From contig NZ_WQCG01000002.1 of assembly GCF_013032505.1 (NCBI RefSeq), forward strand, positions 372,001 to 436,000: a stretch of DNA of 64,000 bases. The letters run 5' to 3'. Both the position numbers and the translations under genes were made by a program. Source of the DNA: Ruegeria atlantica. GTDB lineage: Bacteria; Pseudomonadota; Alphaproteobacteria; Rhodobacterales; Rhodobacteraceae. Under the pieces are notes generated by a model. That model made no database searches, was not told the origin of the DNA, and saw nothing but the letters and a program-made list of their open reading frames with translations. Shown here piece by piece: positions 28,864-38,469 of this stretch (the first letter of the stretch is position 1; each line of letters opens with the position of its first letter).

Positions 28864-28889
28864 CGCTTACGGGTTTTTACCGGTAAGCG
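28864..28889 (-). other. Hairpin upstream of the preQ1 riboswitch
   Basis: CGCTTAC and GTAAGCG form a perfect 7-bp stem around a 12-base loop, with two more possible inner pairs. It lies between the end of the racemase-like gene and the riboswitch. There is no U-run after it on the minus strand, so a standard terminator is unlikely; its role is unknown. Confidence 0.4.
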
Positions 28890-28929
28890 CAATGCACGAC
28901 TTTGTGGATTCGAACGGCCGTTGCGCTCC

Positions 28930-29649
28930 CTAAGGATCGGGGAAGTGCGGCGGCAAAAGTCCGGCTTGAAACCAACTGACCAACGTCACGATCGAAAAGA
29001 CGGGCAATCCTGTGGCGCGCTGAATATCTGACGCGTAAGGGCACATATTCGTGCATTCCAGAACAATTGCGCCAAGGTCAGGGTTTTGAGACTGCAACGC
29101 GAGCGCTGCATCAACATTGTCTGCACACGCCTTTTCGACATCCAGGCAGGGTTCGTTCCCCAGTATTGCGCGTGTGAATTCGCGCCCGCCTTCGGTGGTG
29201 CCAATGGGTGTTTCGTCCGGAACGTGGGCGCTTTGCAGGTGATCGTTGGTCAGTGTGGATGCCGATATGGTCAGAATTCCGGCGCGTTTCCCGGCGGGAA
29301 GAACTCGATTCACCATTTCGACCTGCATCAACGAGGATGTCACAACCGGAACCGGCACAGCCTCGGACAGTTCTTTCTGAAACAGAGACAGAAACCCGCA
29401 ATTCGTGGTGATGCCATCCGCGCCATCCTTGACCAGTTCACGCGCTGCTTCAATGAAGGCGTCCAACATGCCGTCAGCTCGGTGCCGAACCACCCGATCT
29501 GGTGAAGCATCTCGAACGATGCGATAAAGCACCGGAAACGGCCATGTCACCGCATTGCCCATATCTCCGGGTATGCGCGGGAACTGAGCGTCCAGCATAA
29601 GAATGCCGACCGACGCTCCGTAAATGGATTTTCCGCCTTGGACGATCAT
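28930..29649 (-). CDS. Aspartate/glutamate racemase-family protein
   Basis: 239 residues of the Asp/Glu/hydantoin racemase superfamily. The two catalytic cysteines expected for cofactor-free racemases are present: Cys84 in TTNCGF and Cys199 in LECTNMCPY. Substrate is unknown; related proteins include racemases, maleate isomerase and arylmalonate decarboxylase. It starts four bases inside the end of the upstream GntR gene, so the two form an operon. Across the intergenic region the partner operon begins with a ThDP enzyme, suggesting a shared pathway acting on a chiral amino or hydroxy acid (inference). Confidence 0.78.
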   Translation of the reverse strand: MIVQGGKSIYGASVGILMLDAQFPRIPGDMGNAVTWPFPVLYRIVRDASPDRVVRHRADGMLDAFIEAARELVKDGADGITTNCGFLSLFQKELSEAVPVPVVTSSLMQVEMVNRVLPAGKRAGILTISASTLTNDHLQSAHVPDETPIGTTEGGREFTRAILGNEPCLDVEKACADNVDAALALQSQNPDLGAIVLECTNMCPYASDIQRATGLPVFSIVTLVSWFQAGLLPPHFPDP

Positions 29650-30350
29650 CCGTGCGTCTCCTCAATAACGCGCGCCGAGATTTCTTCGGGCCCTTCCATG
29701 TAGATGCTGGATATCCCGTGGCGCACCGATTCCTGAACCTGATCCATTCGCTTGGAAATGTGCGCACTCAACACGCGCGCTGCTTCGTCCGCGTCACGAT
29801 CCATCAAAGCTTGCATGACCCTCTTATGCTCGCCTTTCGAGCGTTGGACGCGATCCAAGCTCATGGAAATCCAACGGATATAGCGGATGCGTTCGTTGAT
29901 CCGGGTAAGGGTCTGAATCATTTCGTTGTTGCCCGAAAGTCTGGCGATGCCCAAATGAAAAGCCTCGTCCCTGCTAACGGCCTCTTCGACTGTCAGGCCG
30001 GTTATGTCGATGCCGGTCGAATAAAGCTCGTCACGTAGAGCTTTCAGATCTTCGTCTGACGCTTTGGCGCAGGCGCTGCGCGCTGCGGCGGATTCGATGA
30101 TTTGGCGTAGTTCGAACAGGTCGAACACACTTTGCGCATCCAGCGGGCGACAGAAAAACCCCTGACCGGGGCGAAAATCAAACAGGCGTTCCGCCACTAG
30201 CCTATTCAGCGCTTCGCGTAGGGGTGTACGGCTGACGCCCAATTCCTTCGACAGCGCCACTTCATTCAACCGATCACCTGGTCGCAGACGAAACGAGACG
30301 GCCATCGCCTTTACCTGATCATAGATGTCGTCAACGCGCGGACCCGCCAT
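29646..30350 (-). CDS. GntR-family regulator, FCD (FadR-type) subfamily
   Basis: About 234 residues from the ATG at 30350, preceded by AAAAGGCA; a GTG at 30386 would add 12 residues. The winged helix (about 10-75) contains LRPGDRLNEVALSKELGVSRTPLREALNRL, and the all-helical FCD ligand domain (about 85-215) follows with DEAFHLGIARLSGNNEMI, whose His/Asp residues usually hold a metal ion. Probably represses itself and the divergent ThDP-enzyme gene through the palindromes at 30415-30430; the effector is likely a carboxylate. Confidence 0.85.
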   Translation of the reverse strand: MAGPRVDDIYDQVKAMAVSFRLRPGDRLNEVALSKELGVSRTPLREALNRLVAERLFDFRPGQGFFCRPLDAQSVFDLFELRQIIESAAARSACAKASDEDLKALRDELYSTGIDITGLTVEEAVSRDEAFHLGIARLSGNNEMIQTLTRINERIRYIRWISMSLDRVQRSKGEHKRVMQALMDRDADEAARVLSAHISKRMDQVQESVRHGISSIYMEGPEEISARVIEETHG

Positions 30351-30414
30351 AAGTACTGCCTTTTCCAGTTTATCAAGGCGTGACACAGGTCGCTCTTGAA
30401 ATCAATATACAAAA

Positions 30415-30430
30415 CTGTATACAGATCTGT
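30415..30430. promoter_or_regulatory. Overlapping palindromes in the GntR/ThDP-enzyme divergent promoter
   Basis: CTGTATACAG (30415-30424) and ACAGATCTGT (30421-30430) are both perfect 10-bp palindromes sharing four bases. FadR/FCD-type GntR proteins bind short palindromes of the TNGTNNNACNA kind. The site lies 29 bases before the ThDP-enzyme ATG, so it is a good operator candidate. Confidence 0.55.
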
Positions 30431-30458
30431 GTGCAATGCAAACCAAAGGAACCCAGCC

Positions 30459-32153
30459 ATGACCGGGACGAACTATCTGACAGGAGCCGAAGCAATGGTG
30501 CGCATGTTGGAAGCACACGGTGTGAAACACATGTTCGGCCTGTGCGGCGATACAACGCTGCCATTCTATGACGCGTTGGCACGCATGGATCATGGCATTC
30601 AGCACATTCTGACGCGGGATGAGCGTCACGCGGCCTATATGGCCGACGGATATGCGCGCGTGACCGGAAAGCCGGGTGTTTGCGAGGGTCCGTCCGGTGG
30701 CGGTGCGACCTACATTCTGCCGGGCGTTGTTGAGGCCAGCGAAAGCTCGGTTCCTATTTTGGCGATCACCTCTGATGTGGCGACGACCAGTCGGGGAAAG
30801 TACCCGTTGACCGAGTTGGATCAGGCCGCGCTTTTCAAGCCACTGGCAAAGTGGAACACGTCCCTTGATGACGCCACGCGCCTGCCGGCAATGGTGCGCA
30901 CGGCTTTTCGGGCAATGACGACCGGAACACCAGGCGCGACACATCTGGCATTGCCCTTTGACACGCAAAAAGGGCAGGTGGACGAGGCTGAAATCTGGGC
31001 AGACACACGCCACCGCTGTTATCCTGCGGAACGCGCGGGGCCGGATCTGGACGCCATTGAAGCAGCTGCTGATCTCCTGATCAAAGCCAAATCAGCAGTC
31101 ATCGTTTGTGGCGGCGGACCGGTTCTTTCCGGCGCCGAGGGGGCGTTGCGTCGAGTCGCAGCTCTGTTGGATATCCCGGTTGCAACAACGGTTTCCGGAC
31201 AAGGATCTATTGCGGAAACTGACCCGCTTGCCTTGGGCGTCGTTGGGTCGAACGGTGGTGTTCCGGCTACGCGCGCCGTTATTGATCAGGCAGATGTTGT
31301 TGTGTTTGTCGGATGCCGTGCGGGGTCGGTGACGACCGAACGCTGGCGCAGCCCCGGGCGGGATGCCACGATTATCCACATAGACAGCGATCCGATGGTG
31401 ATCGGAGCGAATTATCAAACCGAAGTCGCCATCTGTGCCGACGCCCGTTTGGCACTTGAGGCATTGGCGCGGTCGCTTGAGGTGCGGGGTGATTTGCCAG
31501 GTTTTGACGGTGCGGCACAGGCCCGTGCGGCTTGGGAGGCCAAGCTGGCCGCGTTTGCTCCGCTTGCGACCAGCCGCGAAGCCCCGATCCGGCCAGAAGC
31601 AGTTATGGCAGCTCTTGCGGACATTTTGGACGACGACGCGATTGTCGTCGCCGATCCTGGCACCCCTTGCCCCTACTTCAGTGCCTATTACCGCTGGCGC
31701 AAGCCGGGGCGCCATTTTATCACCAATCGGGCGCATGGTGCGCTGGGATATTCGCTGGGTGCTGCTATGGGGGCCCACGTGGGTCGCCCGTCGGTGAAGA
31801 CACTGTCTGTCATGGGGGATGGCTCTTTCGGCTTCACTTGCGGTGAGTTTGAAACGATGGTGCGGCACAAGATGCCCATTACCTCGATCGTATTCTCAAA
31901 CTCGGTCTTTGGCTGGATCAAAGCCGGACAGGATGCGGGATTTGGTCAACGTTATTACAACGTGGACTTCAACCGAACCGATCACGCTGCCGTTGCTTCA
32001 GCGTTTGGCGTCAAATCTTGGACGGTGAAAGACCCGGACGACCTGCGTCGTGTATTGAAACTGGCAGTTGAACACGATGGTCCGACGCTGGTCGACATTC
32101 ACTCGCAACCGCTTCACGAAGCGGCGGCACCGGTTTCGGAGTGGGTAGCGTAA
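30459..32153 (+). CDS. Thiamine-diphosphate-dependent enzyme, acetolactate synthase-like family
   Basis: 564 residues from the ATG at 30459 (AAAGGA 8 bases before); the open frame further upstream lies within the operator region. Three-domain ThDP enzyme: PYR domain with catalytic Glu55 in TRDERHAAYMADGYAR, central domain (about 190-330; SGQGSIAETDPLALGVVG), and PP domain with the metal/ThDP motif GDGSFGF...FSNS. It belongs to the broad acetolactate synthase/benzoylformate decarboxylase group, and the specific reaction cannot be named. Context (racemase-like enzyme, FAD amino-acid oxidase-like enzyme, enolase-superfamily enzyme, TRAP importer) suggests decarboxylation or carboligation of a 2-oxo acid. 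Its 3' end overlaps the convergent LysR gene by 40 bases. Confidence 0.82.
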   Translation: MTGTNYLTGAEAMVRMLEAHGVKHMFGLCGDTTLPFYDALARMDHGIQHILTRDERHAAYMADGYARVTGKPGVCEGPSGGGATYILPGVVEASESSVPILAITSDVATTSRGKYPLTELDQAALFKPLAKWNTSLDDATRLPAMVRTAFRAMTTGTPGATHLALPFDTQKGQVDEAEIWADTRHRCYPAERAGPDLDAIEAAADLLIKAKSAVIVCGGGPVLSGAEGALRRVAALLDIPVATTVSGQGSIAETDPLALGVVGSNGGVPATRAVIDQADVVVFVGCRAGSVTTERWRSPGRDATIIHIDSDPMVIGANYQTEVAICADARLALEALARSLEVRGDLPGFDGAAQARAAWEAKLAAFAPLATSREAPIRPEAVMAALADILDDDAIVVADPGTPCPYFSAYYRWRKPGRHFITNRAHGALGYSLGAAMGAHVGRPSVKTLSVMGDGSFGFTCGEFETMVRHKMPITSIVFSNSVFGWIKAGQDAGFGQRYYNVDFNRTDHAAVASAFGVKSWTVKDPDDLRRVLKLAVEHDGPTLVDIHSQPLHEAAAPVSEWVA

Positions 32154-33034
32154 GACGCGATTGATGGAGTCAACTGGGCCAAGAATTCCTGCGCAATCGT
32201 CGACAAAGGGCGCCCCTTTGCAGTGATAATCGCAAGGTCCAGCGTGACTGCAGGTTTGAAAGGGCGGGTTTGATACCCGCTCTCTCCATCGAAGGTAACG
32301 GTGAATGGGTCGATCATCGCGACACCCATGCCTTGTTTTACAAAGCTCAGCAGGTTTTCTGACAAATGCGTGTGAATTCGCGTTTGCCACGCGCGTCCGG
32401 CAACCTGAAAAATGTCGCGCGTCCGACGGTGGGTTTGATGTTCAGGGCCCATGACAATAAAGGGTTCGTTTTCCAATAACTCTGGTGTCAGAACGTCATG
32501 GGCGGCCAGATGGCTTCCCTCCGGGAATGTCGCCATCGTTTCAAAATGAAAGACCTGATAGTTCAGTGTGTCGTGTAGAATTGGCATCTCGACGATACCA
32601 ATCTCAAACAGGCCAGAGATAACCCACTCCTGAATTTTCGACGAGTACTGAGACTGAAAACTGACGGACAGGTTGGGGCGCGATCTGGCAAAACGCGCAA
32701 TCTCTCGGGGCATGAAGCCAAACGACAGCAGATGAGGAGCGGCGACCTGCAATTGACCGGGGTGCTTGTTCTGTAGATCTGAGACAGCCTGCGCGACATG
32801 GTCCAGCCCACGAACGACTGTATCGACCTCACGATACAAAAGCTCGGCCTCTGGCGTCGGCAAAAGACGTCCTTTGTTGCGTTCAAACAAGGGCAACCGG
32901 GCTTCCCGCTCCAGCTGAGCCAGAAGGTTGCTGATACCCGGCTGCGAGATTCCCAGCACAGAGGCGGCCCCTGTCACGGTTCCGGTTTCCATGATGGCAT
33001 GGAACGCCTGCAACTGACGAAAACGCAAAGACAC
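32114..33034 (-). CDS. LysR-family transcriptional regulator
   Basis: 306 residues. N-terminal winged helix (about 1-62) with RQLQAFHAIMETGTVTGAASVLGISQPGISNLLAQLE, then a LysR substrate-binding domain (about 92-300; QLQVAAPHLLSFGFMPREIARF, GIVEMP). Divergent from the enolase-superfamily gene across a 99-bp gap carrying a long inverted repeat, so it probably activates that operon in response to its substrate. Confidence 0.9.
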   Translation of the reverse strand: MSLRFRQLQAFHAIMETGTVTGAASVLGISQPGISNLLAQLEREARLPLFERNKGRLLPTPEAELLYREVDTVVRGLDHVAQAVSDLQNKHPGQLQVAAPHLLSFGFMPREIARFARSRPNLSVSFQSQYSSKIQEWVISGLFEIGIVEMPILHDTLNYQVFHFETMATFPEGSHLAAHDVLTPELLENEPFIVMGPEHQTHRRTRDIFQVAGRAWQTRIHTHLSENLLSFVKQGMGVAMIDPFTVTFDGESGYQTRPFKPAVTLDLAIITAKGRPLSTIAQEFLAQLTPSIASYATHSETGAAAS

Positions 33035-33044
33035 AGTCTACCTC

Positions 33045-33090
33045 ATCATTTCTTATGATGGACTTATGAAAATATAGTATTTGAAATGAT
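33045..33090. promoter_or_regulatory. Inverted repeat in the LysR/enolase-family divergent promoter
   Basis: ATCATTTC (33045-33052) and GAAATGAT (33083-33090) are exact inverted copies spaced by 30 AT-rich bases, which also include two CTTATGA copies. LysR proteins contact extended sites of this size, so this is a likely binding region for the adjacent regulator. Confidence 0.5.
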
Positions 33091-33133
33091 ATATTGGTCA
33101 AGGCAGGCTGCCACCCATCGCTGGGGAGGACGA

Positions 33134-34267
33134 ATGGTCGATCTGTCACAAAAAATCATCGGCTATGACCTGTGGCATCTTGAACTGCCTGTCACATCCC
33201 GCCGGGACCACGGCATTGGGTCTGTCGAAGGCGTATGCGAGGTCGTTATTCTGCGCCTGACATCCGAGGATGGCAGCCAGGGATACGGTGAAGCCTCACC
33301 CTGGTCGGTATTCACAGGAACGCCCGAGGCAACCTATGCCGCGTTGGATCGCTATCTCCGGCCGTTGGTGATGGGCGCGCGAGTCGCTGACAGGGCTGCA
33401 ATCATGTCGCGGGCCGCATACGCGGTGGCGCATTGCACCGAGGCCAAAGCGGCGCTGGAAACTGCACTTTTGGATTTGACGGGCAGGATCAGCGCCGTAC
33501 CTGTTTGGTCTTTGTTGGGTGGAAAATGCCGTGACACGATCCCGCTGAGTTGTTCTGTCGCGAACCCCGATTTTGCGCAGGATATCGATCTGCTTGCGCG
33601 ATTGCAGGACGATGGCGTGCGGATTGTGAAGTTGAAGACAGGTTTCAAAGACCATGCCTTCGATATTATGCGGCTTGAGTATTTGGCGAAGCAATATCCA
33701 CAGTTCTCGGTACGTGTAGACTATAATCAGGGCCTGACGATCGAGGATGCGCCGGCTCAGGTGCGAGACGTCGCGCAGTTTAATCCAGATTTCATCGAAC
33801 AACCTGTTCGCGCACACCAGTACGGCATGATGGCGAGGCTGAGGCAATTGACGGATGTCCCATTGCTGGCCGACGAAAGTGTTTTTGGACCAGAGGATAT
33901 GGAGCGGGCTGCGCGTGAGGGTATGTGCGACGGCGTATCAGTCAAAATCATGAAATCCGGCGGTATAACGCGTGGGCAAACAGTTGCACGTGTAGCTGCT
34001 GCACACGGTCTCAGCGCTTATGGCGGGGATATGTTCGAAGCTGGTTTGGCACATCTGGCCGGAACTCATATGATCGCCGCGACGCCGGAAATTACACTGG
34101 GCTGCGAATTCTATCAGGCCTCTTACTTTTTGGCCGAGGATATCCTCGAGGAACCCTTCGAGATAAAGCAGGGGCATGTAGTTGTGCCTGACGGACCGGG
34201 TTTGGGCGGTAGGCCGGATGTTGCCAAGCTAGACCACTATGCTGTCTCGAGAGTGGTGGGGGGATGA
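33134..34267 (+). CDS. Enolase-superfamily enzyme, mandelate racemase/muconate lactonizing type
   Basis: 377 residues from the ATG at 33134, which follows GGGGAGGA; the open frame before it has no ribosome site. Catalytic set of the muconate-lactonizing subgroup is complete: Lys166/Lys168 (VKLKTG), metal ligands Asp196 (RVDYNQ), Glu222 (IEQPV) and Asp247 (LADES), and Lys271 (VKIMKSGG). It would abstract an alpha-proton next to a carboxylate, giving racemisation, epimerisation, cycloisomerisation or dehydration; which one is not deducible. Next to an FAD amino-acid-oxidase-like gene (overlap of four bases) and TRAP genes, an amino-acid epimerase role is one possibility. Confidence 0.8.
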   Translation: MVDLSQKIIGYDLWHLELPVTSRRDHGIGSVEGVCEVVILRLTSEDGSQGYGEASPWSVFTGTPEATYAALDRYLRPLVMGARVADRAAIMSRAAYAVAHCTEAKAALETALLDLTGRISAVPVWSLLGGKCRDTIPLSCSVANPDFAQDIDLLARLQDDGVRIVKLKTGFKDHAFDIMRLEYLAKQYPQFSVRVDYNQGLTIEDAPAQVRDVAQFNPDFIEQPVRAHQYGMMARLRQLTDVPLLADESVFGPEDMERAAREGMCDGVSVKIMKSGGITRGQTVARVAAAHGLSAYGGDMFEAGLAHLAGTHMIAATPEITLGCEFYQASYFLAEDILEEPFEIKQGHVVVPDGPGLGGRPDVAKLDHYAVSRVVGG

Positions 34268-35514
34268 GCGAATCCAGAACCATAGCGATTATCGGCGCCG
34301 GAATTGTTGGCGTGTCAGCTGCCGTTTGGCTGCAGCGTGACGGGCATAATGTCATCCTGATCGACAAGGCCGGACCGGGCGAAGGCACCTCGCATGGCAA
34401 TGGCGGCGTGCTGGCCTCTTGCTCGATCATCCCGGTAACGGTGCCTGGGCTGATAAAAAAAGCACCAAAAATGCTGTTTGATCCGTCGCAGCCCTTGTTC
34501 ATGAAATGGGGTTATGTGCCCAAGCTGTTGCCATGGCTGACGCGTTATTTGAAACACGCCAACGCAAACGATGTGGAACGGATCGCCGCAGCACTGACCC
34601 CTATTGTTGGGGACAGCTTGGATGACCATCAAGCGTTGGCTCAGGGAACGGCTGCCGAAAAATGGATCGTGCCATCCGATTATCTGTTCCTCTACGAAAA
34701 CCGCCAGCACTTTGAAGGCGACGCCTTTGGTTGGGATGTCCGCCGCAAGCATGGGTTTAGGTGGCAGGAACTCGAGGGCGACGCCTTCCACACCTATGAC
34801 CCGATCTTCAGCAAGGATATCGGGTTTGCTGCTAAACTCTCTGATCACGGTCATATCACTGACCCCGGACGGTATGTGAAAGACCTGGCCGCGCATGTCG
34901 AAGTCAACGGCGGCAGGATTATCCGCGCGACTGTAGAAGACGTTGTCCGCGATAACGGCAAGGTCATTGGCGTGCGGACGGCCGGTGAGACAATCGCTTG
35001 CGACACTGCCGTCGTCACTGCTGGTGTCTGGTCCGGGCCTTTGGCCAGCAAATTGGGTGTTACTGTTCCTCTAGAGACAGAACGTGGTTATCATCTTGAA
35101 TTAGTGGAACCTTCCGCGATGCCGAAAAGTCCGGTTATGGTAGCTTCGGGCAAGTTTGTCGCCACGCCGATGGATGGCCGCATTCGGCTGGCCGGGATTG
35201 TCGAATTCGGCGGGCTTGACGCGCCGCCCTCGCGGGCGCCGTTCGAACTGATGCGCAAGAACGCTCGGGCGGCCTTTCCGGGCGTGACATGGAAGGACGA
35301 AGTGGAATGGATGGGGCACCGGCCTGCGCCGGCAGACTCGATCCCGATCATTGGCGAGGTGCCGGGGGTTGACGGTGCGTATATGGGTTTTGGCCACCAT
35401 CACATCGGCCTGACGGGCGGGCCGAAAACAGGGCGTCTACTGGCGCAGATGATCGCGGGCAGGACCCCAAACGCGGACATGAGCGTTTATGCGCCATCTC
35501 GCTACGTGACTTAA
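34264..35514 (+). CDS. FAD-dependent oxidoreductase, D-amino-acid dehydrogenase (DadA)-like
   Basis: 416 residues of the DAO/DadA family. The FAD dinucleotide fold is at the start ([21 protein letters not shown]), followed by [15 protein letters not shown], and the C-terminal FAD contact is [16 protein letters not shown]. It would oxidise a D-amino or N-substituted amino acid to an imine/2-oxo acid, passing electrons to FAD. Overlaps the enolase-family gene by ATGA. Together they could convert an L- to a D-isomer and oxidise it, feeding the ThDP enzyme (inference). Confidence 0.82.
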   Translation: MSESRTIAIIGAGIVGVSAAVWLQRDGHNVILIDKAGPGEGTSHGNGGVLASCSIIPVTVPGLIKKAPKMLFDPSQPLFMKWGYVPKLLPWLTRYLKHANANDVERIAAALTPIVGDSLDDHQALAQGTAAEKWIVPSDYLFLYENRQHFEGDAFGWDVRRKHGFRWQELEGDAFHTYDPIFSKDIGFAAKLSDHGHITDPGRYVKDLAAHVEVNGGRIIRATVEDVVRDNGKVIGVRTAGETIACDTAVVTAGVWSGPLASKLGVTVPLETERGYHLELVEPSAMPKSPVMVASGKFVATPMDGRIRLAGIVEFGGLDAPPSRAPFELMRKNARAAFPGVTWKDEVEWMGHRPAPADSIPIIGEVPGVDGAYMGFGHHHIGLTGGPKTGRLLAQMIAGRTPNADMSVYAPSRYVT

Positions 35515-35565
35515 GAAGCAACGGTAAAACAGGCCGGAAACACAAAATTAAACAGGGAGAAAAAG

Positions 35566-36543
35566 ATGAAGAAATTGACAAGCCTTTTGGCGGCAACCGC
35601 TTTGACAGCCGCAGCAACCGCACCGGCGACGGCCGAGAAATGGGATATGCCGATGGCATATTCGGCGTCGAACTTCCATTCAGCCACAGGTGCGGAATTT
35701 GCCAAATGCGTGACAACGGGGACCGGAGGTGAGATTGAAATCGTCACACACCCTTCGGGGTCGCTATTCAAAGGGGCCGACATCAAGCGCGCCATTCAGA
35801 CCGGGCAGGCCCCAATTGGCGAGCGCCTGCTGTCCGGCCACCAGAATGAGAACGCATTGTTCGGGTTCGACTCGATCCCGTTTCTGGCAACCTCGTTCGA
35901 CGACAGCGCCAAGCTTTGGGAGGCCGCGAAGCCATCCATCGAGAAACTACTGGCTGAACAGAACCTGACGTTGCTGTATGCCGTGCCATGGCCGCCGCAA
36001 GGATTGTATTTCAAGGATGAGGTCAACTCGGTCGCGGACATGGAAGGCATCAAGTTCCGGTCCTACAATAATGCGACGTCTCGTTTGGCAGAACTGACAG
36101 GTATGCTGCCGGTGACAATCGAGGCCGCCGAGATCAGCCAGGCATTTGCCACTGGCGTCGCGGATTCAATGGTGTCTTCTGGTTCAACCGGATACGACCG
36201 CAAGGTTTGGGAAAGCCTGAACTACTTCTACGAAGTGGATGCCTGGCTGCCACGCAACTACGTCATGGTGAACTCAGACGTTTGGGGCGGCGTGTCTGAT
36301 GCCAACAAGAACGTTATCAAGGGCTGCGCAGAGCTTGCCGAATACGCAGGCAACTGGCGTGCAAAGGAATACACTGGCTTCACTTTGCAAGGTCTGCGTG
36401 ACGGCGGCATGACGGTAGGCCCGGCATCCGAGCAGATGACCAACGAGCTGAAAGAAATCGGCGTTACCATGACGAACGAGTGGCTAGAGGCCGCCGGAGA
36501 TGAGGGCAAAGCCATCGTCGACGCGTTCAATTCGTCTCAGTAA
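35566..36543 (+). CDS. TRAP transporter substrate-binding protein (DctP family)
   Basis: 325 residues with a Sec signal peptide (MKKLTSLLAATALTAAATAPATA, cleavage after residue about 23). DctP-type fold with KFRSYNNATSRLAELTGM, which includes the Arg that grips the ligand carboxylate, and MVSSGSTGYDRKVWE. AGGGAG stands before the ATG. It captures an unidentified carboxylate for the DctQ and DctM subunits encoded next. Confidence 0.92.
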   Translation: MKKLTSLLAATALTAAATAPATAEKWDMPMAYSASNFHSATGAEFAKCVTTGTGGEIEIVTHPSGSLFKGADIKRAIQTGQAPIGERLLSGHQNENALFGFDSIPFLATSFDDSAKLWEAAKPSIEKLLAEQNLTLLYAVPWPPQGLYFKDEVNSVADMEGIKFRSYNNATSRLAELTGMLPVTIEAAEISQAFATGVADSMVSSGSTGYDRKVWESLNYFYEVDAWLPRNYVMVNSDVWGGVSDANKNVIKGCAELAEYAGNWRAKEYTGFTLQGLRDGGMTVGPASEQMTNELKEIGVTMTNEWLEAAGDEGKAIVDAFNSSQ

Positions 36544-36554
36544 TTGTCCAGAGC

Positions 36555-36580
36555 CGGGCGGTCGAGCAATCTGCCGCCCG
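36555..36580 (+). terminator. Intra-operon hairpin between TRAP P and Q genes
   Basis: CGGGCGG and CCGCCCG form a 7-bp GC-rich stem with a 12-base loop, followed by TTTCC. Such hairpins after binding-protein genes usually stabilise the upstream message or partly terminate, giving more binding protein than permease. Confidence 0.5.
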
Positions 36581-36611
36581 TTTCCATCAATAAATCAATA
36601 GTGGGGACAGC

Positions 36612-37145
36612 ATGGCGGCACTACGAGGGCTCAGGTCTGTATTGGATTTCATCTATCTGGCGGCGGGGGTTTTGGCGGCACTTAGCCTGATCGCGATTTT
36701 GCTGCTGATCGTTGTTCAGATGCTTGCCCGCTGGACTGGTGAAGTTTTTCCCGGTGCTCCCGATTACGCGGGCTATGCCATGGCCGCCGCGTCTTTTCTG
36801 GCCTTTGCCAATGCGCTGAACCGTGGCAGCCACATTCGTGTCTCTATCCTGCTCAATGCGGTTCCCGACCGGGTTCGGCGCATCCTTGAAATTTGGTGCT
36901 TTACTGTTGGCGCGGCGGTGATGTGGTATTTCTGCTGGTATGCCTATCGTTTTGTCTATTGGAGTTGGAAATTCAACGACATCAGCCAAGGGCAGGACAA
37001 AACCGCACTGTGGATTCCGCAGTCTGCAATGCTGGTAGGCGCAGTCATTCTTGCAATCGCCCTGACAGACCATCTGATCCACGTCCTGTTCCGTGGCGAC
37101 CACCGCATCGTCCGTGATCTGGCCGATCAGAGCCACGGGGAGTGA
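36612..37145 (+). CDS. TRAP transporter small permease (DctQ family)
   Basis: 177 residues with four membrane helices (about 14-38, 50-70, 92-112, 136-158), the usual size and layout of the small TRAP subunit. GGGGA lies just before the ATG. Works with the neighbouring DctM subunit in a sodium-driven importer. Confidence 0.88.
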   Translation: MAALRGLRSVLDFIYLAAGVLAALSLIAILLLIVVQMLARWTGEVFPGAPDYAGYAMAAASFLAFANALNRGSHIRVSILLNAVPDRVRRILEIWCFTVGAAVMWYFCWYAYRFVYWSWKFNDISQGQDKTALWIPQSAMLVGAVILAIALTDHLIHVLFRGDHRIVRDLADQSHGE

Positions 37146-37149
37146 GCGC

Positions 37150-38463
37150 ATGGAAAACCTGTCTGTTATCATCCTCTTCCTGTTTGTTCTGTTCACCCTT
37201 CTGGGTACCGGCGTCTGGGTCGGGCTGGCGCTTATGGGCGTTGCCTGGGTAGGAATGGAGCTTTTCACGACCCGCCCCGTAGGCGACGTGATGATCACGA
37301 CCATTTGGTCAGCATCCTCCTCTTGGACTTTGACCGCACTTCCGATGTTCATTTGGATGGGCGAGATCCTGTATCGAACGCGATTATCGGAGGACATGTT
37401 CAAAGGGCTTTCGCCGTGGATGGCGCCCTTGCCAGGCGGGTTGGTCCATACCAATATCGTGGGTTGTACGGTCTTTGCGGCCGTGTCCGGGTCATCAGCG
37501 GCAACACTGACTACCGTTGGCAAGATGTCGATTCCTGAACTGCGCAAACGCAATTACCCCGAACGGATGATTATCGGTACACTTACAGGTGCTGCGACGC
37601 TGGGCTTGATGATCCCGCCGTCGCTGACGCTGATCGTGTATGGCGTGACCATCAATGAATCGATCACCAAACTTTTCTTTGCGGGCATCCTGCCCGGATT
37701 AGTGCTGGCGACGATGTTTATGGGATATGTCGCAATTTATTCGAAATTGGGGAAAGACTGGAACCCTAACAGTGAGGGCAAACTGAGCTTTTCTGAAAAG
37801 CTCAAAAACTCACGCTTCCTGTTGCCGGTGATCCTGCTGATCATGGTGGTGATTGGGTCCATGTACCTAGGCTATGCCACAGCGACCGAAGCCGCCGCCT
37901 TTGGCGTGATCGGCGGTCTGCTGCTGGCTGCGGGGCAGGGGTCGCTGACCTGGAAGACATTTACGGAAAGCCTGATGGGGGCAACCCGAACCAGCGCGAT
38001 GATCGCTCTTATCCTGGCCGGAGCTGCGTTCCTTTCCTTATCCATGGGATTTACCGGCCTGCCGCGCGGGTTGGCTGACCTGATCGCCGGATGGGAACTG
38101 ACACGGTTTGAATTGTTGATGGTTCTTCTGGTCTTCTATGTCATCCTGGGTTGCTTCCTCGATGGCATCTCTTCAGTTGTGCTGACGATGGCCGTGGTCG
38201 AGCCTATGATCCGGGATGCGGGTATCGACCTGATCTGGTTTGGTATCTTCATCGTGGTCGTTGTTGAAATGGCGCAGATCACACCGCCGATCGGCTTCAA
38301 CCTGTTTGTGATGCAAGGCATGACGAACCATGAGATGAGCTATATCGCCCGAGCCGCGATACCGATGTTCTTGATCATGGTGCTGATGGTCTTCGTCCTG
38401 ATCTGGTTCCCAGAACTTGCTACGTGGTTGCCGGAAAACCTCAGGCAAAGCCCGGGTGGGTAG
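37150..38463 (+). CDS. TRAP transporter large permease (DctM family)
   Basis: 437 residues from the ATG at 37150, four bases after the small-subunit stop; earlier in-frame starts lie inside that gene. About 12 membrane segments with DctM motifs: FAAVSGSSAATLTTVG, TGAATLGLMIPPSLTLIVYG and EMAQITPPIGFNLFVMQG. It is the ion-coupled transport subunit. Confidence 0.93.
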   Translation: MENLSVIILFLFVLFTLLGTGVWVGLALMGVAWVGMELFTTRPVGDVMITTIWSASSSWTLTALPMFIWMGEILYRTRLSEDMFKGLSPWMAPLPGGLVHTNIVGCTVFAAVSGSSAATLTTVGKMSIPELRKRNYPERMIIGTLTGAATLGLMIPPSLTLIVYGVTINESITKLFFAGILPGLVLATMFMGYVAIYSKLGKDWNPNSEGKLSFSEKLKNSRFLLPVILLIMVVIGSMYLGYATATEAAAFGVIGGLLLAAGQGSLTWKTFTESLMGATRTSAMIALILAGAAFLSLSMGFTGLPRGLADLIAGWELTRFELLMVLLVFYVILGCFLDGISSVVLTMAVVEPMIRDAGIDLIWFGIFIVVVVEMAQITPPIGFNLFVMQGMTNHEMSYIARAAIPMFLIMVLMVFVLIWFPELATWLPENLRQSPGG

Positions 38464-38469
38464 GGGGCA

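Noticed and set aside
36555..36580. Operon boundary between the TRAP binding protein and permeases
   Set aside because: The hairpin could terminate transcription, but binding protein and permeases belong together and intra-operon hairpins are common there, so it is treated as an attenuating or stabilising element.
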